Source: Planctomycetaceae bacterium
GTDB lineage: Bacteria > Planctomycetota > Planctomycetia > Planctomycetales > Planctomycetaceae
Assembly: GCA_029259875.1 (NCBI GenBank)
Contig: JAJDEK010000147.1
Span: forward strand, 1-17,973
Direction: 5' to 3'
DNA length: 17,973 nt
A program made the position numbers and the translations under genes. Numbering within the stretch: position 1 is the stretch's first letter; every line of letters starts with the position of its first letter. Shown piece by piece: positions 1-6,656 of the stretch. The notes under the pieces were generated by a model. It did no database searches. It saw only the letters and a list, made by a program, of their open reading frames with translations, and was not told where the DNA came from.

Positions 1-374
1 AAGTCACCCTGGTAGCCACCCACACGCCATTTGTCGGCACCGGGAACCGAGAAGCTACGATATTGTATTCCTGAATTGCCATCGATGATTTTATATTGCA
101 ACTTCAATTCAAAATCGGCGGGCGTTCCCCCACGCCAGATAATGAACGTATTGCCTTTGGTAGGATTTTCTTTAGTAGTTCTGCCTGTGATTGCACCATC
201 TTCCACTGACCAGAAACGAGGATCGCCGTCCCAGTTTTTGAGTGTCTTACCATCAAAGATCGGTTTGAATCCTTTATCACCTGCTTCTGTGGTTTGAGGG
301 CTTAAAATTAAACCGATGCAGAAAAGAGACAGAAAGATTGAGGTGTGAATGTGGATCAAGCGCTGTGATGTCAT
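1..374 (-). CDS. Secreted DUF1080 (3-keto-disaccharide hydrolase-like) protein, C-terminus cut by window edge
   Basis: The visible part is about 124 residues of the N-terminus; the rest lies beyond position 1. It starts with a hydrophobic signal peptide (about residues 1-31, ending near TTEAGD), so the product is probably exported. The mature part begins with the typical DUF1080 opening: [10 protein letters not shown], then NWDGD, then a [10 protein letters not shown] stretch, followed by FIIWRGG and a strand containing [18 protein letters not shown] and [12 protein letters not shown]1080 is a jelly-roll fold, greatly expanded in planctomycetes and linked to polysaccharide and 3-keto-sugar hydrolysis; the substrate here cannot be told. 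The ATG at 374 is preceded by a good ribosome binding site (GGAGGG, 4 bases before). Family assignment is firm; function is inferred from the family only. Confidence 0.88.
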   Translation of the reverse strand, partial: MTSQRLIHIHTSIFLSLFCIGLILSPQTTEAGDKGFKPIFDGKTLKNWDGDPRFWSVEDGAITGRTTKENPTKGNTFIIWRGGTPADFELKLQYKIIDGNSGIQYRSFSVPGADKWRVGGYQGD

Positions 375-604
375 TAGTCCCTCCGGGAAGAAAATCGAAA
401 TCATTGAGAACTGTAGTATCTCATTCTGGTAGGCTAAGCGAATTTGCTGGTATGACTCTGTTTCACTATCTTAAACAGACGCGGGGATGATTATCCAGCG
501 TGAATACAAAGAATGCCAAATAGATAACATTGTTTAGTAATTCGTCCTGCGGATGCGGGAATCGCGATTAAAAGCATGTTGCATGAAGGCACTTTCAATT
601 TGAC
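375..604. other. Intergenic region upstream of the DUF1080 gene
   Basis: This is the 5' region of the leftmost minus-strand gene and presumably holds its promoter. I see no convincing paired -35/-10 elements, no RNA gene and no credible small ORF. The only strong local signal is the GGAGGG ribosome binding site right before the start codon. Confidence 0.5.
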
Positions 605-634
605 ATAAAACTAGGCGCTGTTTCCAGCGCCTGG
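604..634 (-). terminator. Rho-independent terminator of the phosphofructokinase gene
   Basis: AGGCGCTG (613-620), a four-base TTTC spacer and CAGCGCCT (625-632) form a perfect 8-bp G+C-rich stem, extendable by two weaker pairs (611-634). Read on the minus strand, the hairpin is followed by AGTTTTA, so it fits an intrinsic terminator about 30 bases beyond the phosphofructokinase stop codon. A short T-rich stretch on the other side (GGTTTCTTT) is weaker. Confidence 0.75.
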
Positions 635-663
635 TTTCTTTGATTTGCATCGATCTGAAACGA

Positions 664-1698
664 TTATTGCAAGAAGACTTCTGCTTCTTCGAGGAAATTA
701 GGCTCGAGTGCTCGCATTTCGCCGACTGCGTCTGCCAATGCAACGGGTACAACTTGCGTACCCCGCAGAGCAACCATGTAACCGAAATGATGCTTCAATG
801 CCAACCAGCCAGCGTGAACACCACAGCGTGTTCCAAGCACACGGTCATAGGCACTGGGTGAACCACCACGTTGCAGGTGTCCCAGTGTCACGTGTCGAGT
901 TTCAAAGCCGGTACGCTCTTCGATCAGTTTGGCAACCGTTTCGCCGATGCCTCCCAGTTTCACATGACCGAAATCATCGACTTCACCATCCTGTGTCGTG
1001 ACTCCTTCTTCCGAACTGAACTGAGCACCTTCGCTGACAATCACGATGCCATACATTTTTCCGTTGGCACGACGCCTTTTCAATACCTCAATCATGCGGT
1101 CCATATCGATTTCGACTTCCGGGACCAGGGTATAGTCGGCCGCTGTTGCCAAGCCGGAGAATAAAGCGATCCAGCCGGCATGTCGACCCATCGTTTCGAC
1201 CACCATGATCCGACGATGTGATTCCGCGGTCGTGCGCAAACGGTCAACGGCTTCCATGACAGTGTTAATGGAAGTATCAAAACCGAACGTCACATCAGTT
1301 GAACTGAGGTCGTTGTCGATGGTCTTCGGGCAGCCAATGACTGGTAGTTTGTGTTCACTCCAAAGCTTACTGGCAACACCCAGTGTGTCATCGCCACCAA
1401 TGGCGATTAAACAATCGAGGCCCAGCTTCTCAAATGTTTCCCTCAACCTGGGAACATCGACTTCCGCATTTTTGTAAGGATTGGTACGTGAGGACCCCAG
1501 AATGGTTCCCCCTTTGAAGATGATGTCATCTGTGTTTTCGGAATTGAGTTCGATGTAGTTTCCTTCAATGGCGCCCCGCCAGCCTTCCAGCAAGCCGTAC
1601 ACTTCGCCACCTGCATTGCAAATCACGCGTACTGCGCCACGGATCACCGGATTCAATCCGGGACAGTCTCCACCGCCTGTTAAAATACCTACTTTCAT
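664..1698 (-). CDS. pfp: 6-phosphofructokinase, probably pyrophosphate-dependent
   Basis: This 344-residue protein has the usual length of short bacterial PfkA-type enzymes and phosphorylates fructose 6-phosphate to fructose 1,6-bisphosphate in glycolysis. Visible motifs are the nucleotide/PPi loop [10 protein letters not shown] (7-16), the GGDDT loop (101-105), PKTIDND (124-130) with catalytic Asp128, MGRHAGW (170-176) and the sugar-phosphate loop [10 protein letters not shown] (272-281). In ATP-dependent enzymes the second loop is GGDGT and the third PGTIDND. Asp at position 104 and Lys at 125 are the known signature of PPi-dependent enzymes, making this reversible and energy-saving. That conclusion is from residues, not assay. 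It lies 224 bp downstream of accC on the same strand and has its own terminator, so it is probably transcribed separately or at the end of a longer unit. The weak AGGTAG upstream of ATG 1698 serves as ribosome binding site. Confidence 0.93.
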   Translation of the reverse strand: MKVGILTGGGDCPGLNPVIRGAVRVICNAGGEVYGLLEGWRGAIEGNYIELNSENTDDIIFKGGTILGSSRTNPYKNAEVDVPRLRETFEKLGLDCLIAIGGDDTLGVASKLWSEHKLPVIGCPKTIDNDLSSTDVTFGFDTSINTVMEAVDRLRTTAESHRRIMVVETMGRHAGWIALFSGLATAADYTLVPEVEIDMDRMIEVLKRRRANGKMYGIVIVSEGAQFSSEEGVTTQDGEVDDFGHVKLGGIGETVAKLIEERTGFETRHVTLGHLQRGGSPSAYDRVLGTRCGVHAGWLALKHHFGYMVALRGTQVVPVALADAVGEMRALEPNFLEEAEVFLQ

Positions 1699-1922
1699 TA
1701 GTCTACCTGTACCTGTTTCGTTAAAAAGTAAAGCCTCGTCTTAAAAGAGTGGCTTATAAAATGTACCGTACAACACAACATTGAAATGGGCGAACTTTCG
1801 CCTTTGGAACCAATCTGCTTTGCCGACAAGGGGCTCTATTCCGATCTGCGAACGCCAGATTTTGAGAGCCTATTACAATACAAAACGATTGGTTTTATAT
1901 CGCTTTCATCATTCGATATTTT
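1699..1922. other. Spacer between accC and phosphofructokinase genes
   Basis: No credible gene is seen. It contains a short inverted repeat GGCGAA-CT-TTCGCC (1789-1802) without a T tract, and a weak AAAAC/GTTTT stem near 1880-1895. These could be processing or weak termination signals behind accC, or chance. The phosphofructokinase promoter is expected here but I cannot place it. Confidence 0.4.
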
Positions 1923-3260
1923 TTACCAGGTACGTTCGATAAATGTGGTATCGACTTTACCTTCAATAAACGCCGAGTGATTAAAGATCTTTTTCGCCAA
2001 GGGGATCGTCGTTTTGATTCCTTCAATGACGAACTCATCCAGACAACGCCTCATACACGCTAAAGACTCTTCGCGAGTCGGTCGATGCACAATAAGTTTT
2101 CCAATCAGAGAATCATAATAAGGGCCGACTGTGTACCCCTCATAAATATGTGAGTCAAACCGAACGCCCGGTCCTGCGGGCACGCGTAGCTTGGTAATTT
2201 TACCGGGTGACCCACGAAAATCGTTTTCAGGATCTTCTGCATTGATACGCAATTCAATGGCGGAACCATTGCAGGGAATATTCTTTTGTTTGAGATCGAG
2301 TTTTTCACCGGCGGCGACGCGAATCTGCTGTTGAATCAAATCGATTCCGGAAATCAATTCACTCACAGGATGCTCTACCTGAATCCGCGCATTGACTTCG
2401 ATAAAATAAAATTGATTATCAGGTCCAACCAGAAACTCGACGGTTCCCGCATTGGTATATCCGGCTGATTCAATTAAACGACAGGCGGCTTTACAAATGT
2501 CTTCACGCACGGAATGCGGCAAGTTAGGAGCGGGGCTCTCTTCCACCAGCTTTTGGTGACGTCGTTGCAAACTACAATCACGCTCCCAGAGGTGGACGAC
2601 ATTCCCATGATTGTCCGCCATAATCTGCACTTCAACGTGCCTGGGGTTCTCAATATATTTTTCGATGTAAACGCCGCCATTTTTGAATGCCGCTTCCGCT
2701 TCGGCTGACGCTGCCTTCAATCCCGCTTTCAGAGAAATATCATTGCGGGCCACGCGCATCCCTTTACCACCACCACCGGCAGTCGCTTTGATCAAAACCG
2801 GGTAACCGATTTCCTGTGCTACTTTGAGCCCTTCGGATTCATCGGTCACTAACCCCTCGGTTCCCGGGGATAAATGCACGTTTGCTGCTTTCGCAATTTC
2901 TCGCGCAGAAACTTTATCTCCCAGCTTAGCCATGGCTTCGTGAGGAGGGCCGATAAACTCGATATTGCAACTACGACAGACTTCAGCGAAGTGCGCATTT
3001 TCCGCCAAAAAACCATAACCAGGATGGATTGCCTGAACGTTACCAATTTCAGCCGCACTGATAATTCGATTGATCATCAGATAACTGTCTGTTGCCGCAG
3101 GCGGGCCAATACAAATCGCTTCATCAGCTAACGAAAGATAGTGTGCATCCCGATCTGCTTCACTAAAAACCGCGACAGTCTCAATACCCATCTCACGACA
3201 AGCACGAATGACTCTCAGTGCGATCTCTCCTCGGTTGGCTACCAGTATTCTTTGAAACAT
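1923..3260 (-). CDS. accC: Acetyl-CoA carboxylase, biotin carboxylase subunit
   Basis: The 445-residue protein carboxylates the biotin carried by AccB using ATP and bicarbonate, the first half-reaction in making malonyl-CoA for fatty acid synthesis. Length matches the family (about 450). Motifs in order are the N-terminal [16 protein letters not shown] (5-20), [10 protein letters not shown] (79-88), the ATP-grasp glycine loop GGGGKGMRV (162-170), [12 protein letters not shown] (226-237) and [12 protein letters not shown] (288-299), which carries metal- and bicarbonate-binding residues. All look intact. It is the second gene of a minus-strand accB-accC pair with 89 bp between them. No clear Shine-Dalgarno sequence precedes ATG 3260, so translation may depend on another initiation mode, as is common in planctomycetes. 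The C-terminus, ending in DTTFIERTW, is typical of AccC. Confidence 0.97.
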   Translation of the reverse strand: MFQRILVANRGEIALRVIRACREMGIETVAVFSEADRDAHYLSLADEAICIGPPAATDSYLMINRIISAAEIGNVQAIHPGYGFLAENAHFAEVCRSCNIEFIGPPHEAMAKLGDKVSAREIAKAANVHLSPGTEGLVTDESEGLKVAQEIGYPVLIKATAGGGGKGMRVARNDISLKAGLKAASAEAEAAFKNGGVYIEKYIENPRHVEVQIMADNHGNVVHLWERDCSLQRRHQKLVEESPAPNLPHSVREDICKAACRLIESAGYTNAGTVEFLVGPDNQFYFIEVNARIQVEHPVSELISGIDLIQQQIRVAAGEKLDLKQKNIPCNGSAIELRINAEDPENDFRGSPGKITKLRVPAGPGVRFDSHIYEGYTVGPYYDSLIGKLIVHRPTREESLACMRRCLDEFVIEGIKTTIPLAKKIFNHSAFIEGKVDTTFIERTW

Positions 3261-3349
3261 GTTTTATGACTTGGTAAAAGGACTCTACTTCTGAATTTCG
3301 ATTCGTAACCGTTGTACAACTGCATCACGAACATTTTACAAAACAGGCA

Positions 3350-3847
3350 TTAGCCTTGAGAGACTCTGAATAGAGGCTGGCCAAATTCGACGGCTTCCCC
3401 ATCCTTCACCAAAATCTCGGTAATGGTACCATTCATCTCTGCAGGAATTTGGTTAAACACTTTCATCGCTTCCACAATACAGACAATCGTCTCTGCATTC
3501 ACCTTTGATCCAACGCTAATAAAGGCAGGGTCATCGGGTGTGGGAGATGCGTAGAATGTCCCCACAGTCGGGCTCTTGATGACAGGACCAGACTCAACAG
3601 CGGGAGTTGCTTCCTGAGACTGCGGAACAGGGGGCGCCGCAGCAATGGGTTGTTGGGGAATCTGATGCGGCATCGCTGCGGCAGGAACCATCGAAATCAT
3701 TTCCTGTGGACCGCGGCGTAGTTTCCAAGTCTCTTCGCCTTTCTTCAGATTGACTTCAGTCAGCCCATGCTTTTCCATCATTTCAAACAGTGTTTGAAGT
3801 TTTTCCAAATCGAAAGGTTCGCCTTTCGGGACCTCGTTTTTTGCCAT
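3350..3847 (-). CDS. accB: Biotin carboxyl carrier protein of acetyl-CoA carboxylase
   Basis: The 165-residue protein carries the biotin that is carboxylated by AccC and delivered to the carboxyltransferase. The N-terminal helix region (about 11-46) is followed by a Pro/Ala/Gln-rich flexible linker (about 55-85) and a C-terminal biotinyl-lipoyl domain (88-163). The biotin attachment motif is [10 protein letters not shown] (125-134) with Lys129 as the modified residue; the usual motif is EAMKMMN, so Val-Phe after the lysine is a mild variation. The preceding [11 protein letters not shown] and [12 protein letters not shown] are classic for AccB. ATG 3847 follows AAGGTAGGGCA, a good ribosome binding site. 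It leads the accB-accC unit, preceded by a long upstream region. Confidence 0.96.
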   Translation of the reverse strand: MAKNEVPKGEPFDLEKLQTLFEMMEKHGLTEVNLKKGEETWKLRRGPQEMISMVPAAAMPHQIPQQPIAAAPPVPQSQEATPAVESGPVIKSPTVGTFYASPTPDDPAFISVGSKVNAETIVCIVEAMKVFNQIPAEMNGTITEILVKDGEAVEFGQPLFRVSQG

Positions 3848-4493
3848 TGCCCTACCTTATTTCATATTATCAAGCTGCGTTTGCAATGCCTGCTACCCTG
3901 ATGCAACCTCAACACAAACTTTGATCAGCACTGCGTTTTCGTTTCAAATTCAGGGTGTCTAATTTTATGTTTGGAGAGAGATCGAACACACAGATTGCGC
4001 GCACGCTCTACCCATTTGACTCACTTAGTGAGAGATTCTAAGCCAATTCCCCTTCGAAAACCAAGTGAAACAGGGGGGTTTCTCCAATAAAGTCCATCAC
4101 TGTGCACGCCTATTCCGCATTTCCCAAACAAATTGCCTCACTTTGGTATGAAATTTACGATAACTCATTGAATACAAAAGATTTAACGAGTTTTTCACTG
4201 AAGCAACAGAAAATACAATAAGTGACTATCAAAACGAGGATTTGCGAAACCAATCCGGCCGAGACTGACTGACAAGTGAGGTGCATCGCAAATAATCGTT
4301 TGCTAAATCTCTCATCAAGCTCCAACAGTTGCTGGAATTGGACATGATGCAGCATCCGCGGTCACAATTTGTAAACAGGAACCATAAGACGGACGTCACA
4401 CGCGCCCGAAAAGTCAAACGTTCCTGCGAAATAGGGCTCATTTCTGTTCGCACAGTTTGTCTAATGCGATATCATAATTCGAAGGGACGATTT
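3848..4493. other. Long divergent intergenic region between accB and the P-loop gene
   Basis: About 650 bp without a gene I can support. Short ORFs on the minus strand (4155-4453) have no recognisable family and mutually overlap in different frames. A perfect short palindrome CTCACT-T-AGTGAG lies at 4020-4032, about 175 bp before accB, and might be a regulator site in its promoter/leader. The rest, especially 4030-4220, is A+T-rich and may hold the accB promoter. I cannot assign -35/-10 boxes with confidence. Confidence 0.4.
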
Positions 4494-5516
4494 ATGTCAT
4501 CGTTTAAACAGGTTTATGTAGTGCGAGATACGAGACTTATACTTGTTGAGGGCATGCCTGGCACTGGCAAGTCGACGGCTTCACAGTTCATCCATCAACA
4601 ATTGCACTCCAACGGCCACCTTTCGCGCTGGTGTCATGAAGAGGCCGAAACTCATCCTGTTTGTTTATTCTATCAGCCACAACGGCATCACTCGTGGTCC
4701 GATTATATTGAAGACGTCGTGTCGCGCTGGCAGAGTTATGCATATGAATTACATGAACAGGATCAGATCGATGTTCTCGACGTAGCAATCCTTCAGAACC
4801 ATGTCCGATCGATGTTGATCTTTAATTGTGATCGGAATGCGATCCTTGATCTCGTCTGCAGGATTGAGAGCCTGATTGCTTCTCTGGATCCTGTTTTGAT
4901 CTACCTGAGACCGAAGGATATCGAGAAGAACTTTCGTGACGTGGTCGAAGTGCGTGGTCAACGGATGCTGGAGCTTTGGATTGAATCCCATGATCAGTAT
5001 CCGTACACGCGCAGGAGGCAGGTAGGAGGATTTCCTGGCTTCATTGCTTTCTGGGAAGAATTTGGCGAGATTTCAGATCAAGTATTTGAAGATCTTGCCA
5101 TCACCAAGGTACGACAGGATATTTCGAATAACGATTGGATTGAGCGTTATCGTGAATTACTCGATTTTCTGGAATTACCTTTGCCTTTGGATTCCTCGTC
5201 GTCCCGGAGCCTTGACTGCTTCACCGGGAAATATCTACCACTTGATACTAATGCCGCGTCTGGGTTCGAGCTGCAAGAGAGAGACGGATGTCTGGTCGCG
5301 TCTGTCGATCAACCAACATTTGATGTTGACCGAGGACCAATCGGCTGCTTCCGCGAAGTACGGCTCATTCCGAAAGGGAAGAACCGTTTCTACATTGCAG
5401 CATGGCCGCATGAGGTTCAATTCAAAGAGAATACGACGGGGGCGATTATAAAGATGAGCGTGAGCGTTTCTGATGATGGCTGGACGCAGTTCAGTGAAGT
5501 CTACCTGAAGCAGTAA
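4494..5516 (+). CDS. P-loop NTPase/kinase-like protein of unknown function
   Basis: I chose ATG 4494 (340 residues) because GGGACG precedes it and the protein then opens directly into the first P-loop strand; the open frame runs upstream to 4329 but that part looks non-coding. LILVEGMPGTGKST (15-28) is a Walker A motif with Lys26 and Ser27. A hydrophobic strand DPVLIYLRPKD (132-142) sits where nucleoside kinases have Walker B or a substrate strand, followed by a basic helix (RGQRMLELW) and an Arg triplet at 173-175. The layout resembles P-loop kinase-like proteins I associate mainly with Firmicutes; their substrate is not known to me. From about residue 240 a separate beta-rich tail (GKYLPL, DGCLVAS, RFYIAAW) follows. 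It is a lone gene with no operon partner and a transposase remnant immediately downstream, which hints at acquisition by transfer. Confidence 0.8.
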   Translation: MSSFKQVYVVRDTRLILVEGMPGTGKSTASQFIHQQLHSNGHLSRWCHEEAETHPVCLFYQPQRHHSWSDYIEDVVSRWQSYAYELHEQDQIDVLDVAILQNHVRSMLIFNCDRNAILDLVCRIESLIASLDPVLIYLRPKDIEKNFRDVVEVRGQRMLELWIESHDQYPYTRRRQVGGFPGFIAFWEEFGEISDQVFEDLAITKVRQDISNNDWIERYRELLDFLELPLPLDSSSSRSLDCFTGKYLPLDTNAASGFELQERDGCLVASVDQPTFDVDRGPIGCFREVRLIPKGKNRFYIAAWPHEVQFKENTTGAIIKMSVSVSDDGWTQFSEVYLKQ

Positions 5517-5529
5517 TGGTCGCTGAGGA

Positions 5530-5616
5530 TCGAACCAATCACTGCAACTTGCCCGAGTCATTGACTGCGGCTATGGCAACAGTCTTTCGATGTAGATCGA
5601 TTCCAATATGTCACAT
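5530..5616 (-). pseudogene. Decayed N-terminal fragment of an IS110-family transposase
   Basis: Read on the minus strand from the ATG at 5616, the sequence gives M, a stop, then HIGIDLHRKTVAIAAVNDSG and KLQ before another stop. GIDLH-(R/K)-(K/R)-T followed by a VxDxxGK-like turn is the hallmark start of IS110-family transposases; the Asp in GIDLH is the first of the DEDD catalytic residues. Only about 22 residues are recognisable, with one in-frame stop after the start Met and one after the fragment, and no further catalytic block is present, so this is a dead remnant. I infer it from motif resemblance alone; its short length limits certainty. Confidence 0.6.
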
Positions 5617-5806
5617 GGGAAATCCTACTGTTTGCAGGATTAGAATGGATGCATATAGAGGTCACCATATCACGTCAAGACTTTACAAATACGTGTCATT
5701 GAAAAACACAAAAGAGAATCGCTCCGGGAAAACGTCTGAATAGAGAAACAAAGATTCTGGATAATCAACTTCATCATCAGTAAATCCGCGATTCAGTAAG
5801 TGAGTA

Positions 5807-5819
5807 TATTGGACCAATA
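5807..5819. promoter_or_regulatory. 13-bp perfect palindrome, possible operator
   Basis: TATTGG-A-CCAATA is fully symmetric and lies about 90 bp before the GntR-type gene in A+T-rich DNA. It could be a binding site for a second regulator or for the neighbouring one. There is no direct evidence beyond symmetry and position. Confidence 0.3.
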
Positions 5820-5879
5820 AATCTCAAATTTTGTTCGGGAATATTGAAAAACTCGCTATTATTTTACTCTATCGTTGGC

Positions 5880-5893
5880 GGTCGACCGTCGAC
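5880..5893. promoter_or_regulatory. Tandem GTCGAC sites, candidate GntR-type autoregulatory operator
   Basis: GTCGAC occurs twice in a row (5881-5886 and 5888-5893), the first within a perfect GGTCGACC palindrome. The known GntR-family core is GT-(A/C)-(0-1 base)-(G/T)-AC, which GTCGAC fits exactly. The pair ends 16 bases before the start codon of the regulator, where bound protein would block transcription or initiation of the operon. The match is seen; the binding is inferred. Confidence 0.5.
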
Positions 5894-5909
5894 ACATTAG
5901 TATAACTAC

Positions 5910-6656
5910 ATGCATAAAAAACTCCCCCAAAAACCAAATACCGAATTCCCCCTTCGCAAGATCCAAAAACAGTTGATTAGCGACGATGTGGAAAAACAAC
6001 TGCGAGAGGCAATCTTGTCTGGCGCGTTAGCGCCTGGTGCGGCATTGGCTGAAGCACAAGTGGCGACACAACTTGGCGTCAGTCGTGCATCCGTTCGAAA
6101 GGCGAAATTCCAATTAGCAGGCGAAGGACTTCTGGACTTCGACGACCGTGGCACGGCCATTGTTCGAAAGCTCACCTTGGCAGATGCGCATGAGATTCTT
6201 GAGTTTCGACAAGCACTCGAATTGGCTGCGGTCAGATTGGCTTGCCTGCGTCTCACAGAAGAAGCGGTTGCCGCGATTGAAGAGAACATTCGCCAAACAG
6301 AGCTAGAACGAGACTTACTGAAGCTGACACACCTCGACATTGCTTTTCATGAAGAGATCATTCGCGCCGCTTGCAATTCCCGTTTAATGGCAGCCTGGCA
6401 TACTCTGCGACCGCAACTGGAGTTGTGGCTCGCTGGCATGCATCGTCGACACAGTGCCATCACTGCGCAGACTTGCGAAGTGACAACCAACGGCCATCGA
6501 CTGCTACTCGCTGCTTTACAATCCGGTGACCCGGATCACGCGGAACAGGTCATGCGCCAGCATACCAGCGGGCTGCAAGCTTACTATTCGCTCGACTCTG
6601 AAGCGGAAGGCGAGTTAATCCAGGCAGGCGTCGAGAAAGGCTGGTTGCCATGCTGA
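5910..6656 (+). CDS. GntR-family transcriptional regulator, FCD (FadR/VanR) type
   Basis: The 248-residue protein has an N-terminal winged helix-turn-helix (about 20-88): AILSGALAPGAAL, then LAEAQVATQLGVSRASVRKA as the recognition region, then GEGLLDFDDRGTAIV as the wing. The all-helical FCD effector domain follows (about 92-225). Asp143 and His147 (DIAFH), His196 and His218 lie where FCD proteins bind a metal ion that helps hold a carboxylate ligand. Such regulators typically sense sugar acids or other small organic acids. The gene starts the operon; its stop overlaps the start of the next gene by 7 bp, so the regulator is co-translated with its likely targets. No Shine-Dalgarno sequence precedes ATG 5910. 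One unusual point is SRASVRKA where SRTPVREA is common, a small change in the recognition helix. Confidence 0.93.
   Translation: MHKKLPQKPNTEFPLRKIQKQLISDDVEKQLREAILSGALAPGAALAEAQVATQLGVSRASVRKAKFQLAGEGLLDFDDRGTAIVRKLTLADAHEILEFRQALELAAVRLACLRLTEEAVAAIEENIRQTELERDLLKLTHLDIAFHEEIIRAACNSRLMAAWHTLRPQLELWLAGMHRRHSAITAQTCEVTTNGHRLLLAALQSGDPDHAEQVMRQHTSGLQAYYSLDSEAEGELIQAGVEKGWLPC

Larger units (their letters stand above)
5617..5909. other. A+T-rich upstream region of the regulator-led operon
   Basis: No gene is supported here. The region must contain the promoter of the downstream three-gene unit. Two palindromic signals stand out: TATTGG-A-CCAATA at 5807-5819 and the tandem GTCGAC pair at 5881-5893, each listed separately. 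TTGAAA at 5844-5849 followed 17 bp later by CTCTAT is a poor candidate promoter. Confidence 0.45.

Noticed and set aside
1789..1802. GGCGAA-CT-TTCGCC as a terminator of accC
   Set aside because: The loop would be only two bases and no T tract follows on either strand.
1786..1980. 64-residue plus-strand ORF between accC and phosphofructokinase genes
   Set aside because: It overlaps the end of accC on the other strand, has no ribosome binding site or recognisable motif, and looks like chance.
4155..4453. Two overlapping minus-strand ORFs upstream of the P-loop gene
   Set aside because: They overlap in different frames, lack ribosome binding sites and resemble no family I know; one has a hydrophobic patch but this is expected in A+T-rich DNA.
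4329..4493. Upstream extension of the P-loop protein
   Set aside because: The extra 55 residues have unlike composition, no motif and no ribosome binding site, whereas ATG 4494 has one and begins just before the first strand.
5516..5743. 75-residue plus-strand ORF downstream of the P-loop gene
   Set aside because: It overlaps the transposase remnant on the opposite strand, has no motif and no good start signal.
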